Below, piece after piece: positions 24,908 to 32,529 of a stretch of 64,000 bases of DNA. The stretch comes from Clostridium sp. C105KSO13. GTDB taxonomy: Bacteria; Bacillota; Clostridia; Lachnospirales; Lachnospiraceae. Both the position numbers and the translations under genes were made by a program. Every line of letters begins with the position of its first letter. Positions within the stretch are counted from its first letter, which is position 1. The stretch lies in the NCBI RefSeq assembly GCF_001517425.1, contig NZ_FBWL01000160.1, positions 1 through 64,000 of the forward strand, written 5' to 3'. The notes below the pieces were generated by a model. The model had not been told where the DNA came from and made no database searches. It worked only from the letters and a program-made list of their open reading frames with translations.

Positions 24908-25693
24908 CTACTTTCTCTCTTCCCACGGCATACATTTTTTCTGTGCAAGATTGACCAGTCCCATCAGCGCCAGACTGATGGCCGATATAAGGAAAATCAC
25001 CGCAAACATTTTATCAAATGAAAATCCTTTCTTTACCCGGGTCATGTAAACTCCAAGCCCGTTAAAGCCTCCGAGCCATTCTGAAATCACCGCACCCACT
25101 ACTGCGTAGGATGCCGAAATGCGGAGACTGGCAAAAAACTGCCCAAGAGCCCCCGGAAATTTAACTAATCTGAAAACCTGTATTTTGGATGCCCCCATGG
25201 AGCGCATCAGACTGATCATTTCCTTGTCTGCAGACTTGAAGCCATTCTGAAGACTTACTGTAATCGGGAAAAAGGTCGTAATTACAATTAAAATAACCTT
25301 GGGCAGCATTTCGTAGCCGAACCAAAGCACCAAAAGAGGGGCTATAGCAACCGTGGGGATTGTTTGTGTAAGAACAATAAGGGGATAAAAGGCCTGGTAT
25401 AGTTTTTCGAATCGATCCATCAGCATTGCTATCACAAAGCCCACAGCCACTCCCATTCCAAGACCGATGAAAGCTTCCACAAGTGTCACCTTTGCGTTGC
25501 TCATCAAAAGCGGAAAATCTGAAATAAAAGCTTTTACCACATCCACCGGGGTGGGCAGCATAAATTTGGGAATAATTCCACTGCTGCCTGCCGCCTGCCA
25601 TGTGGTTAATAACAAAAGAACTGTCAGTGCAGGCCATATCTCTGCCGGCCATGTATAACCGGCAGAAATCCTTTCTGTTGTTTGCTTTTTCAT
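24908..25693 (-). CDS. ABC transporter permease of the thiamine-precursor importer (ThiX-like)
   Basis: 261 residues, about six membrane helices. The cytoplasmic EAA-type loop is GFKSADKEMISLMRSMGASK, followed by FRLVKFPGALGQFFASLRIS. SsuC/TauC-type permease that would act as a homodimer. It lies between the thiamine-binding-protein gene (22 bp upstream) and the lipoprotein gene (26 bp downstream) under the TPP riboswitch. Confidence 0.92.
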   Translation of the reverse strand: MKKQTTERISAGYTWPAEIWPALTVLLLLTTWQAAGSSGIIPKFMLPTPVDVVKAFISDFPLLMSNAKVTLVEAFIGLGMGVAVGFVIAMLMDRFEKLYQAFYPLIVLTQTIPTVAIAPLLVLWFGYEMLPKVILIVITTFFPITVSLQNGFKSADKEMISLMRSMGASKIQVFRLVKFPGALGQFFASLRISASYAVVGAVISEWLGGFNGLGVYMTRVKKGFSFDKMFAVIFLISAISLALMGLVNLAQKKCMPWEERK

Positions 25694-25715
25694 ATTTTGT
25701 TTTTCCTTATCCCGT

Positions 25716-26012
25716 CTACTGGTGATGTTTCGTGATCTTTTTGTCTATGGTCAGTACCTCCCCTTCCGGCTTATATGACACTTTAATATACGCCGACACC
25801 GACGGTGCCCCTGCACGGACTGCGATGTGCTGGCATTCTTTTACAATTTCCATCAGTTCATCATAATCTCCCTCTATGGCCGTCTCACATGGACCCACAT
25901 AGTAATTTAAACCTGTGCTTTTGATATAAGCAATTACCTCATCTACAATACGGATTACCTCTTCATCACCTGCCACACCTGGCAGAACCTGGATTGCTAC
26001 ACTTGCATTCAT
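25716..26012 (-). CDS. Thiamine-binding protein, MTH1187/YkoF-like
   Basis: 98 residues, a ferredoxin-like fold: MNASVAIQVLPGVAGDEEVI, YVGPCETAIEGDYDELMEIV and APSVSAYIKVSYKPEGE. Members of this family (PF01910) bind thiamine or its pyrimidine moiety in the cytoplasm. It is the first gene after the TPP riboswitch, with GGAGGAG before the ATG. The terminator hairpin of the switch lies about 85 bp upstream of the start. Confidence 0.9.
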   Translation of the reverse strand: MNASVAIQVLPGVAGDEEVIRIVDEVIAYIKSTGLNYYVGPCETAIEGDYDELMEIVKECQHIAVRAGAPSVSAYIKVSYKPEGEVLTIDKKITKHHQ

Positions 26013-26096
26013 TTTGTCTCCTCCTGAATAATGATATTTTTTGGTAACTGTTCCGAATGAATAAAATCTGGCCTGACCTTTTTTAGCATAAAGAAA

Positions 26097-26123
26097 AGCC
26101 CCATCAGATAACCTGATGAGACT
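26097..26123 (-). terminator. Riboswitch-controlled terminator
   Basis: On the minus strand AGTCTCATCAG, loop GTTAT, CTGATGGGGCT (11 pairs including two G-U), followed by TTTCTTTA. The 5' arm plus loop contains ATCAGGTTAT, exactly complementary to ATAACCTGAT in the aptamer (26173-26182), giving a clear anti-terminator. Confidence 0.85.
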
Positions 26124-26145
26124 CGCATTCGTAAATTTATGTATT

Positions 26146-26234
26146 GCACTTTCCTACGCTGGCATTATCCAGATCAGGTTATAAGGTCAAAGACGCATAT
26201 AGTCTTAATCTCAGCCGGCTTGCACCAGCCCCCT
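26146..26234 (-). promoter_or_regulatory. TPP riboswitch (THI element)
   Basis: On the minus strand the conserved blocks appear in order: AGGGGGCTGGTGC, CCGGCTGAGATTAAGAC, TGACCTTATAACCTGATC, and TGGATAATGCCAGCGTAGGA ending AAGTGC. CTGAGA and the GATAATGCCAGCGTAGGAA core are the pyrimidine- and pyrophosphate-sensing parts. Bound TPP would free the downstream terminator to fold and shut off the thiamine-precursor importer. Confidence 0.96.
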
Positions 26235-26324
26235 TGTTGCTTATTCAATTCTTTATTCAGTTTATCCCTTTTAGGGGATAAAGTCAAGATTTTAACCGTA
26301 TACCTTTCCTGCTATTTTGAAAAG

Positions 26325-26582
26325 TTATTTTCGGAAGGAAGAAAAGAGCCCCTTTTTCTTATAAGTTGCCTTAGAAACAGCCGCTACATCATATCCGGTA
26401 TCACCGATTACTTTCCTTAAGTCTGCATCATCAATATCCTTCTCCGACAGAATCACCGTCTGATTTTTACTGTGAGAAGAAGTGACCTTCTTTACCGAAA
26501 AAGCTTTCCTCACCGCATCATTGATATGTGTTTCGCACATGCCGCACTGCATGCCATCTACCTGCACCTTTATCTCAATCAC
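26325..26582 (-). CDS. Heavy-metal-associated (HMA) domain protein
   Basis: 85 residues with a ferredoxin-like HMA fold: MIEIKVQVDGMQCGMCETHI, metal-binding Cys13 and Cys16, then the typical VILSEKDIDDADLRKVIGD. It resembles copper chaperones (CopZ) but has a Lys-rich tail ending GLFSSFRK. GTG start at 26582 after AAGGAAG. No copper ATPase or repressor is adjacent, so metal and partner are unknown. Confidence 0.85.
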   Translation of the reverse strand: MIEIKVQVDGMQCGMCETHINDAVRKAFSVKKVTSSHSKNQTVILSEKDIDDADLRKVIGDTGYDVAAVSKATYKKKGLFSSFRK

Positions 26583-26778
26583 TTTAAAACTTCCTTTCTA
26601 TATATTTCTGCTGCTTATTTTGATTTCCTGCCTCAGTCTTGTGGTTAGCGTTTCCTAACATCCTTATGGTAGCACATATAGATTCTTTTTGTCAACAATT
26701 CATGCAGAAAGAGAAAAGCAAAGATGCTAGGATTGATAAAGTCCCGGCACCTTTGCCTTTAGAAAAAGAACTTTAAGA

Positions 26779-26819
26779 ATATTCTGAAAATGGTGCTCAA
26801 AAGGGTCAGTCCCCTTTTA
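26779..26819. repeat. Repeat family A, copy 2, abutting the aldehyde dehydrogenase stop
   Basis: ATTCTGAAAATGGTGCTC then AAAAGGGTCAGTCCCCTTTT. It matches copy A1 with only two differences over the shared stretch and touches the TAA of the minus-strand gene, where it would act as its terminator. Confidence 0.75.
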
Positions 26820-28295
26820 ATACAGTCCAGATGGTTCTTCGCTGAGGTTAATCAGAATACTCTTCATCTGGGTGTAGTGATCCAATATGACCTTGTGGGT
26901 CTCTCGCCCGATACCGGAAGCTTTGTAGCCGCCGAAAGGTGCTCCCTCGGGAATGGAGTTATATGTATTCACCCACATACGTCCTGTCTCGACTGCTCTG
27001 GCAACGCGTATGGCACGGTTGATATCTCTGGTCCATACAGCTCCGCCCAGTCCATACTCGCTGTCGTTTGCCATTGCAATGACATCTTTTTCGTCCTTAA
27101 ATTTGATGACACATGCCACAGGTCCGAAGATCTCCTCCTGTGCCACTCTCATGTCGTTTTTAACATCACCGAGAAGCGTAGGCTGCATGAATGCTCCCTT
27201 ATCCAGACCGTCCTCTCCGATTCTTTCACCGCCGCAGAGTACCTTGGCTCCTTCTTTTCTGCCGACTTCTACATAACCCAGAATTTTATCCAGCTGTCTT
27301 TCATTGACCTGGCTCCCCATCTGAACATCCTGCTCCCACGGAACGCCTACTTTCACCTGATTAAAACGTTTTGCAGCCTCCTCTACAAACTTATCATAAA
27401 TGCTCTCCTGAACAAATACCCTGGAACCCGCACAGCATACTTGACCCTGATTAAAAAGAATGCCCATCTGCAGTCCGTCCATAGCCATCTCCCAGTCGCA
27501 GTCTTCAAAGAAGATATTGGCTGATTTACCGCCCAGCTCCAAGGTAGAAGGAATCAGCTTTTCTGCCGCTGCAAGAGCAACATTTCTGCCTACTTCTGTT
27601 GAACCTGTAAATGCCAGTTTCCGAAAGCCTTTATGCTGCAGCATATATTCTCCTGATTTAGAACCTGCCCCTGTAATAACATTGAATACACCAGCAGGGA
27701 TTACGTCCTCCACCAGTTTTGCCAATTCGAGGATACTAAGAGGTGTGGAACTGGAACTCTTAAATACAGTACAACAACCGCTTGCCAGAACAGGTGCCAA
27801 TTTCCATGCGCCCATCAAGAATGGGAAGTTCCACGGAACTATCTGCCCTACAACTCCCAGTGGTTCTCTCAAAATAATACTCATAGTATGCTCATCCAAC
27901 ATCTTGGCACTGCCTTCCTCTGCCATAATACACCCTGCAAAATAGCGGAAATGCTGCGCTGCCATAGGAATATCAACACCCAGAGTCTCCCGGACAGGTT
28001 TCCCATTGTCCACAGACTCAATCATTGCCAGCCTTACTTTGTTCTCATCAATGATATCTGCAACCTTATTTAGAATAGCAGCCCTCTCATTGACCGATAC
28101 ATGTTTCCACGATTCAAATGCCTTCCAGGCCGCCTGGACCGCTTCGTCCACGTCCTCCTTTGTTGCCTCTGCGCACTCTGCCAACACTCTGCCATCAGCC
28201 GGACAGGTGGTTTTAAAAGTCTTTCCATCAGAAGCATCCTTCCATTTTCCCCCAATAAATAACTGATATTTTTCTTGAAGTCCTAAATCCTGCAT
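26817..28295 (-). CDS. NAD(P)-dependent aldehyde dehydrogenase
   Basis: 492 residues of the ALDH superfamily, closest in feel to betaine/phenylacetaldehyde dehydrogenases. Motifs: VVGQIVPWNFPFLMGAWKLA, FTGSTEVGRNVA (Rossmann), TLELGGKSANIFFED (catalytic Glu), NQGQVCCAGSRVFV (catalytic Cys) and EEIFGPVACVIKF. Oxidises an aldehyde to the acid; the substrate is not deducible. The frame opens 8 codons earlier, but GGAGAGG before the ATG at 28295 (MQDLGLQEKYQ) fixes the start. Single gene; repeat copy A2 sits at its 3' end. Confidence 0.94.
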   Translation of the reverse strand: MQDLGLQEKYQLFIGGKWKDASDGKTFKTTCPADGRVLAECAEATKEDVDEAVQAAWKAFESWKHVSVNERAAILNKVADIIDENKVRLAMIESVDNGKPVRETLGVDIPMAAQHFRYFAGCIMAEEGSAKMLDEHTMSIILREPLGVVGQIVPWNFPFLMGAWKLAPVLASGCCTVFKSSSSTPLSILELAKLVEDVIPAGVFNVITGAGSKSGEYMLQHKGFRKLAFTGSTEVGRNVALAAAEKLIPSTLELGGKSANIFFEDCDWEMAMDGLQMGILFNQGQVCCAGSRVFVQESIYDKFVEEAAKRFNQVKVGVPWEQDVQMGSQVNERQLDKILGYVEVGRKEGAKVLCGGERIGEDGLDKGAFMQPTLLGDVKNDMRVAQEEIFGPVACVIKFKDEKDVIAMANDSEYGLGGAVWTRDINRAIRVARAVETGRMWVNTYNSIPEGAPFGGYKASGIGRETHKVILDHYTQMKSILINLSEEPSGLY

Positions 28296-28516
28296 AATAA
28301 CCTCTCCTTTCTCAGTCAACGCACTACATTTCAGTAAAGCCCTTATCTCAAAGCAAAAACGTTTGTACGTCGCAATTGTTCTTAGACTTCAGCATCTTTT
28401 TAACTGATGTTATACTTTCATTATACTTAAGAATTTAAGTCTGTCAATTTAAATAATATTTTAACATAGTCTGGAAATTATGTTGATATTTTCTTAACAC
28501 TTTATCTTAACCTGAA

Positions 28517-28545
28517 TTGAAAGAATTCAGAAAACCTGTTATACT
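28517..28545 (+). promoter_or_regulatory. Promoter of the proline iminopeptidase gene
   Basis: TTGAAA (28517-28522), exactly 17 bases, TATACT (28540-28545), about 40 bp before the ATG. Confidence 0.7.
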
Positions 28546-28588
28546 TGAAGAACAATAAAAAGCCGTAAAAGGCAAGGAGGTACATAGT

Positions 28589-29470
28589 ATGAATGTCATT
28601 GAAGGTTATATGCCATATCGTGGATACAAGACCTATTACCGCATTGTTGGGGAATGCAAAGGTAATAAAAAGCCGCTGGTTTTACTTCATGGAGGTCCCG
28701 GTTCCACCCACAACTATTTTGAAGTACTGGACAGGCTTGCTGATGAAGGCCGCGCAATTATCTTTTACGACCAGCTTGGCTGCGGCAACTCTTATGTGGA
28801 GGGACATCCGGAACTCTGGTGCTCCGATACATGGGACAACGAGCTGATTGAACTGAGAAAACATCTGAAACTGGATCAGGTTCATCTGCTGGGACAGTCC
28901 TGGGGAGGCATGCTGGCAATTGAATATCTCTGTGATTACAAACCGGAGGGTGTTCAATCTGTAATCCTTTCCAGTACCCTGCCTGCCGCAGAGCTCTGGG
29001 CTCACGAGCAGCACCGCTTAATTAAACTAATGTCCGGGGAAGACCAGGAGGCCATTGCAAAGGCAGAAAAATCCGGCAACTTTGACGACCCGGATTACCT
29101 GGCTGCAAATGACAGATTTATGCTTCTTCACTGTGCAGGTGAAGTGACAGAGGATTCTCCCGAATGCCTGCGCCGTCCGAAAAAATCGGGTGCAGAAGCT
29201 TATGTAGCAGGATGGGGTCCAAATGAATACAATCCAACCGGAAGCCTGGGTGGATGGGATTACCGGGATAAAATCGGCGGTATCAAAGAACCAGCCCTGA
29301 TTATCAGCGGAACAAATGATCTGTGCACACCGCTTGTTGCAAAGACAATGTACGATGCTATTCCGAATTCCAGATGGGAACTGTTTGACGGATGCAGACA
29401 TATGTGCTTTGTAGAAGAAAATGATAAGTACTGCAGGCTTGTCAACGAATGGATGGAAAAATACGATTAA
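28589..29470 (+). CDS. Proline iminopeptidase (alpha/beta hydrolase, S33)
   Basis: 293 residues. Removes N-terminal proline from peptides in the cytoplasm. Oxyanion motif LLHGGPGSTHNYF, nucleophile elbow GQSWGG (Ser104), Asp244 in ISGTNDLCTP and His271 in DGCRHMCF complete the triad. Start after AAGGAGG. It is a single gene with its own promoter and a strong terminator. Assignment to proline-specific peptidases rests on HGGPG and overall pattern; another small-amide hydrolase is possible. Confidence 0.9.
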   Translation: MNVIEGYMPYRGYKTYYRIVGECKGNKKPLVLLHGGPGSTHNYFEVLDRLADEGRAIIFYDQLGCGNSYVEGHPELWCSDTWDNELIELRKHLKLDQVHLLGQSWGGMLAIEYLCDYKPEGVQSVILSSTLPAAELWAHEQHRLIKLMSGEDQEAIAKAEKSGNFDDPDYLAANDRFMLLHCAGEVTEDSPECLRRPKKSGAEAYVAGWGPNEYNPTGSLGGWDYRDKIGGIKEPALIISGTNDLCTPLVAKTMYDAIPNSRWELFDGCRHMCFVEENDKYCRLVNEWMEKYD

Positions 29471-29510
29471 AGAAAAGGCAGGTGAACCGCTCACCTGCCC
29501 TTTTCTTTAA
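29468..29510. terminator. Long bidirectional terminator
   Basis: AAAGAAAAGG-CAGGTGA / TCACCTGCCCTTTTCTTT (one bulge), loop ACCGC. It lies between the peptidase gene and the convergent EamA gene. Confidence 0.88.
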
Positions 29511-29536
29511 TAAATTATCTTCTAAGCATCTCCCAT

Positions 29537-30415
29537 TCATTCATTTGGAACCTTTTCACCGTGATTCCGGTGATTATATATAAACATAATAACCGCCATC
29601 GAACAAATTACCAGATATCCTGCCCAGCTCAGAACGTCTGGAATCTGTCCGAAGATCATAAAGCCTAAGAGGGCTGAAAAAATAATCTGTGAGTAGTCGT
29701 ACACAGAGATTTCTCTGGCCGGAGCATGGAAATATGCTGCAGTAATAGAAAACTGTCCTCCGGCTGCGCTCAGGCCCGCCAAAAGTAGATATACAAGCTG
29801 CATTCCACTCATCGGGTGATAGTTAAAAGCCATCAATCCCAGAGATACAAGGCAGGAGACAGAAGAGAAAACGAAGACAACAAAGGGACCGCTTTCTCCA
29901 TTTTCCCCCAGTACCCTTACAAACGTGTAGGCGACGCCTGCCCCCAGGCCTCCCAGCAGTCCAATCAGTGCCGCAGGAGACTGAAAAATCGCTGTAGTTG
30001 GTTTGATGATTAAAAGACTTCCAAGGAAAGCTGTCACTACAATTGCCGCCTGAGCAGGCTTTATTTTTTCTTTCAATAGAAAATAACTAAAGACAATTGC
30101 AAAAAACGGTGACATCTTATTCAGCATAGAAGCATCCGCTAAAACCAGCCTGTCAATCGCATAGTAATTGCAGAAAATTCCTAACGTACCGGCTATCGAG
30201 CGAAGCAGCAGATATTGAATGTTTTCTTTTTTACCAGAAAACCAAGTCCTTTCTTTTTTCAAAATAATCAGTGCAAATACGACCGCTACCAAATTTCTGA
30301 AAAAACTTTTCTGCACGAAGGGCAAATCCCCCGACAAACGCACAAACATATTCATCATGGCAAAACAAAATGCCGATATTACAATATAAATAATTCCCAA
30401 ATACTTTTTCTTCAT
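29537..30415 (-). CDS. EamA/DMT-family transporter
   Basis: 292 residues, ten membrane helices in two EamA repeats (first: GIIYIVISAFCFAMMNMFVR; second begins around PAALIGLLGGLGAGVAYTFV). The family exports or imports small metabolites such as amino acids or nucleobases; the substrate cannot be told. It lies 23 bp after the LysR gene on the same strand, so the regulator may control it as well as yeiH. Ends NHRNHGEKVPNE. Confidence 0.88.
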   Translation of the reverse strand: MKKKYLGIIYIVISAFCFAMMNMFVRLSGDLPFVQKSFFRNLVAVVFALIILKKERTWFSGKKENIQYLLLRSIAGTLGIFCNYYAIDRLVLADASMLNKMSPFFAIVFSYFLLKEKIKPAQAAIVVTAFLGSLLIIKPTTAIFQSPAALIGLLGGLGAGVAYTFVRVLGENGESGPFVVFVFSSVSCLVSLGLMAFNYHPMSGMQLVYLLLAGLSAAGGQFSITAAYFHAPAREISVYDYSQIIFSALLGFMIFGQIPDVLSWAGYLVICSMAVIMFIYNHRNHGEKVPNE

Positions 30416-30438
30416 GAACCTTTTTTCCTTTCACAATA

Positions 30439-31338
30439 TCACAGCCGTTCTGAAGGATTGATGCCTGTAAATTGGCAGAACAGATTTCTGTAAAATTCTG
30501 CGTAAATACTTCCTCGGGGCCAGATAAAGGTAAAGTCATGATAAATCTGGCAGTTCTTCAGATTTATCAGCTTTAGCGCGCCCTCTTTTAATTCCTTTTT
30601 AACTGCAGTTTCATACAAAAATGTGATTCCTAACCCTGCCTTTACCAGTTCTTTAATTGTGTGGAGATTTCCAATTTCTGCTGTTTTTTCAAAGTCCTTC
30701 AGCCCATAATTCTGGGAATCCAAAAAGCGTTCCAGTACTTCCCTTGTTCCGGAGCCCGGTTCTCGTAAAAGCAGGCGCTCACCAAATAAATCCTCCAGAC
30801 GCTCTATCTTCCTTTGAAAGTAGTAAGAGAAACCGCATACTGCCACAAACTTTTCTGTGGAATAGTGAAGAAAATCATATTCTGTCTTCTTAAAAAAACC
30901 TTCGACTACAGCAAAATCTATTTTCCCTGTATCCAACCTTTTCAAAAGCTCCTGTGTATTTGCCACCTCCATGTGGAGCTGCACTTCCGGAAAGGCCAAA
31001 AGATAATCTTGAAGTACTTTCGGCATCACTACTTCTCCCACTGTCATTGTGGCTCCAAACCGAATCTCTCTCTTTCCCCCGGGCAGATGTGCCAGCCTGC
31101 TTTTCAAGGACAGTTCATCATGCAGCATAGTCAGTGCCGCACTGCGCAGCATCTCCCCTTGCTCTGTCAGTCTCAATTTCTTTCCTTCATAGGCAAACAG
31201 TCGGACCTTATAATATTTTTCCAGATACCGCACATGCTGGGACACCGCCGGCTGTGTAATATTCAGTTCTTCCGCCGCTCTTGTAAAATTCATACAATCG
31301 CAGACTTTTAAAAATGTTTTCATGCGAAAATCCAGCAT
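30439..31338 (-). CDS. LysR-family transcriptional regulator
   Basis: 299 residues: an N-terminal winged HTH (FLKVCDCMNFTRAAEELNIT, QPAVSQHVRYLEKYYKVRLF) and a substrate-binding domain (IRFGATMTVGEVVMPKVL, GKIDFAVVEG, EPGSGTREVLERFL). The frame opens at 31353 but MLDFRMKTF at 31338 has GAGGAG 7 bases upstream. Divergent from the yeiH-type gene; LysR/YeiH pairs of this layout are common and link to sulfur compounds in some bacteria (inference here). Confidence 0.92.
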   Translation of the reverse strand: MLDFRMKTFLKVCDCMNFTRAAEELNITQPAVSQHVRYLEKYYKVRLFAYEGKKLRLTEQGEMLRSAALTMLHDELSLKSRLAHLPGGKREIRFGATMTVGEVVMPKVLQDYLLAFPEVQLHMEVANTQELLKRLDTGKIDFAVVEGFFKKTEYDFLHYSTEKFVAVCGFSYYFQRKIERLEDLFGERLLLREPGSGTREVLERFLDSQNYGLKDFEKTAEIGNLHTIKELVKAGLGITFLYETAVKKELKEGALKLINLKNCQIYHDFTFIWPRGSIYAEFYRNLFCQFTGINPSERL

Positions 31339-31469
31339 AACTTTACTCCTCACACTACAATTCCCTAAAACGCTTTCTTCAAGACAAGTTTCCTTTATTG
31401 AAAACCCCAGTAATAACTATAACATATTTTTATCTTAAAATAAATATATATAATTTTAGATTATACTCA

Positions 31470-31485
31470 AAATATGATATCATAC
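31470..31485. promoter_or_regulatory. Palindrome in the LysR/YeiH divergent region
   Basis: TATGATATCATA, a perfect 12-bp palindrome about 40 bp before the yeiH start. Its place fits a LysR operator half, but it is AT-rich and short. Confidence 0.35.
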
Positions 31486-31521
31486 TTTTGGTAACTATAA
31501 CAGAAAGTGAGGATTTCAAGT

Positions 31522-32529
31522 ATGAACTTTATAAAACAAAAGGGCCCTGGTATTTTATTTTGCCTTATCATCGCACTGCCTTCCTGGTTTCTAGGTCAGG
31601 CGGTTCCGGTAGTGGGCGGGCCTGTGTTCGCCATATTGATCGGGATGATTCTGACCCTGATCATCCACAAAAAGGATTCCCTGCAGCCGGGCATTACCTT
31701 CACCTCCAAAAAGATTCTGCAAACAGCCGTTGTATTTCTTGGATTTGGCATGAACCTGGCAGAAATTCTTGCAAAGGGCCGGCAATCCCTTCCCATTATT
31801 ATTGCAACAATCAGCACCTCCCTGATTATTTCCTTTATTTTATATAAGGCACTGAAGCTTCATCCCAACAGTGCAGTATTGGTGGGGATCGGTTCTTCTA
31901 TCTGCGGCGGATCCGCAATCGCCGCTACAGCTCCTGTAATTAAAGCGACAGATGAAGAGGTTGCTCAATCCATATCGGTCATCTTTCTGTTCAATGTAAT
32001 CGCCGCGCTGATTTTTCCCGCACTGGGCGGACTTCTCCACCTGAGCAATGAAGGGTTCGGTCTTTTCGCAGGTACAGCCGTCAATGATACTTCATCCGTA
32101 ACAGCTGCTGCGGCAGCCTGGGACGGCATACACGGCAGCAACACACTGGAAGCCGCCGCAACAGTAAAAATGACACGTACTCTGGCTATTATTCCCATTA
32201 CGTTGATACTGGCCGCCTACAAAGGAAGAAAAGAAAAAGAGACTGAAGGATCCACCTTCAGCCTCAAAAAAACATTTCCGTATTTTGTTCTTTTCTTTGT
32301 GCTTGCCTCCATTGTCACCACAGTATTTCGTCTCCCGTCTGAGACAACTGCTCCGCTGAAAGATTTAAGCAAATTCCTGATTATAATGGCAATGGCGGCA
32401 ATCGGGCTCAATACAAACATTGTAAAGCTAGTAAAGACAGGCGCAAGGCCCATATTTACAGGCTTTTGCTGCTGGGTCGGCATAGCATTTGTAAGCCTCC
32501 TTATGCAGCACCTCCTGGGGGTATGGTAA
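31522..32529 (+). CDS. YeiH-family membrane protein (putative sulfate exporter)
   Basis: 335 residues, about ten membrane helices (PF03601). Conserved stretches: [56 protein letters not shown], and [18 protein letters not shown]. Annotated as putative sulfate exporter in the family, with limited experimental support. The true start is the ATG at 31522 after GTGAGG, five codons into the open frame. Its last 29 bp overlap the 3' end of convergent carB. Confidence 0.88.
   Translation: MNFIKQKGPGILFCLIIALPSWFLGQAVPVVGGPVFAILIGMILTLIIHKKDSLQPGITFTSKKILQTAVVFLGFGMNLAEILAKGRQSLPIIIATISTSLIISFILYKALKLHPNSAVLVGIGSSICGGSAIAATAPVIKATDEEVAQSISVIFLFNVIAALIFPALGGLLHLSNEGFGLFAGTAVNDTSSVTAAAAAWDGIHGSNTLEAAATVKMTRTLAIIPITLILAAYKGRKEKETEGSTFSLKKTFPYFVLFFVLASIVTTVFRLPSETTAPLKDLSKFLIIMAMAAIGLNTNIVKLVKTGARPIFTGFCCWVGIAFVSLLMQHLLGVW

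Noticed and set aside
26790-27524. Long plus-strand frame (244 codons) antisense to the aldehyde dehydrogenase
   Set aside because: It lies over a gene with complete ALDH motifs, has no ribosome site, starts in repeat copy A2 and shows no recognisable domain. It is a shadow.
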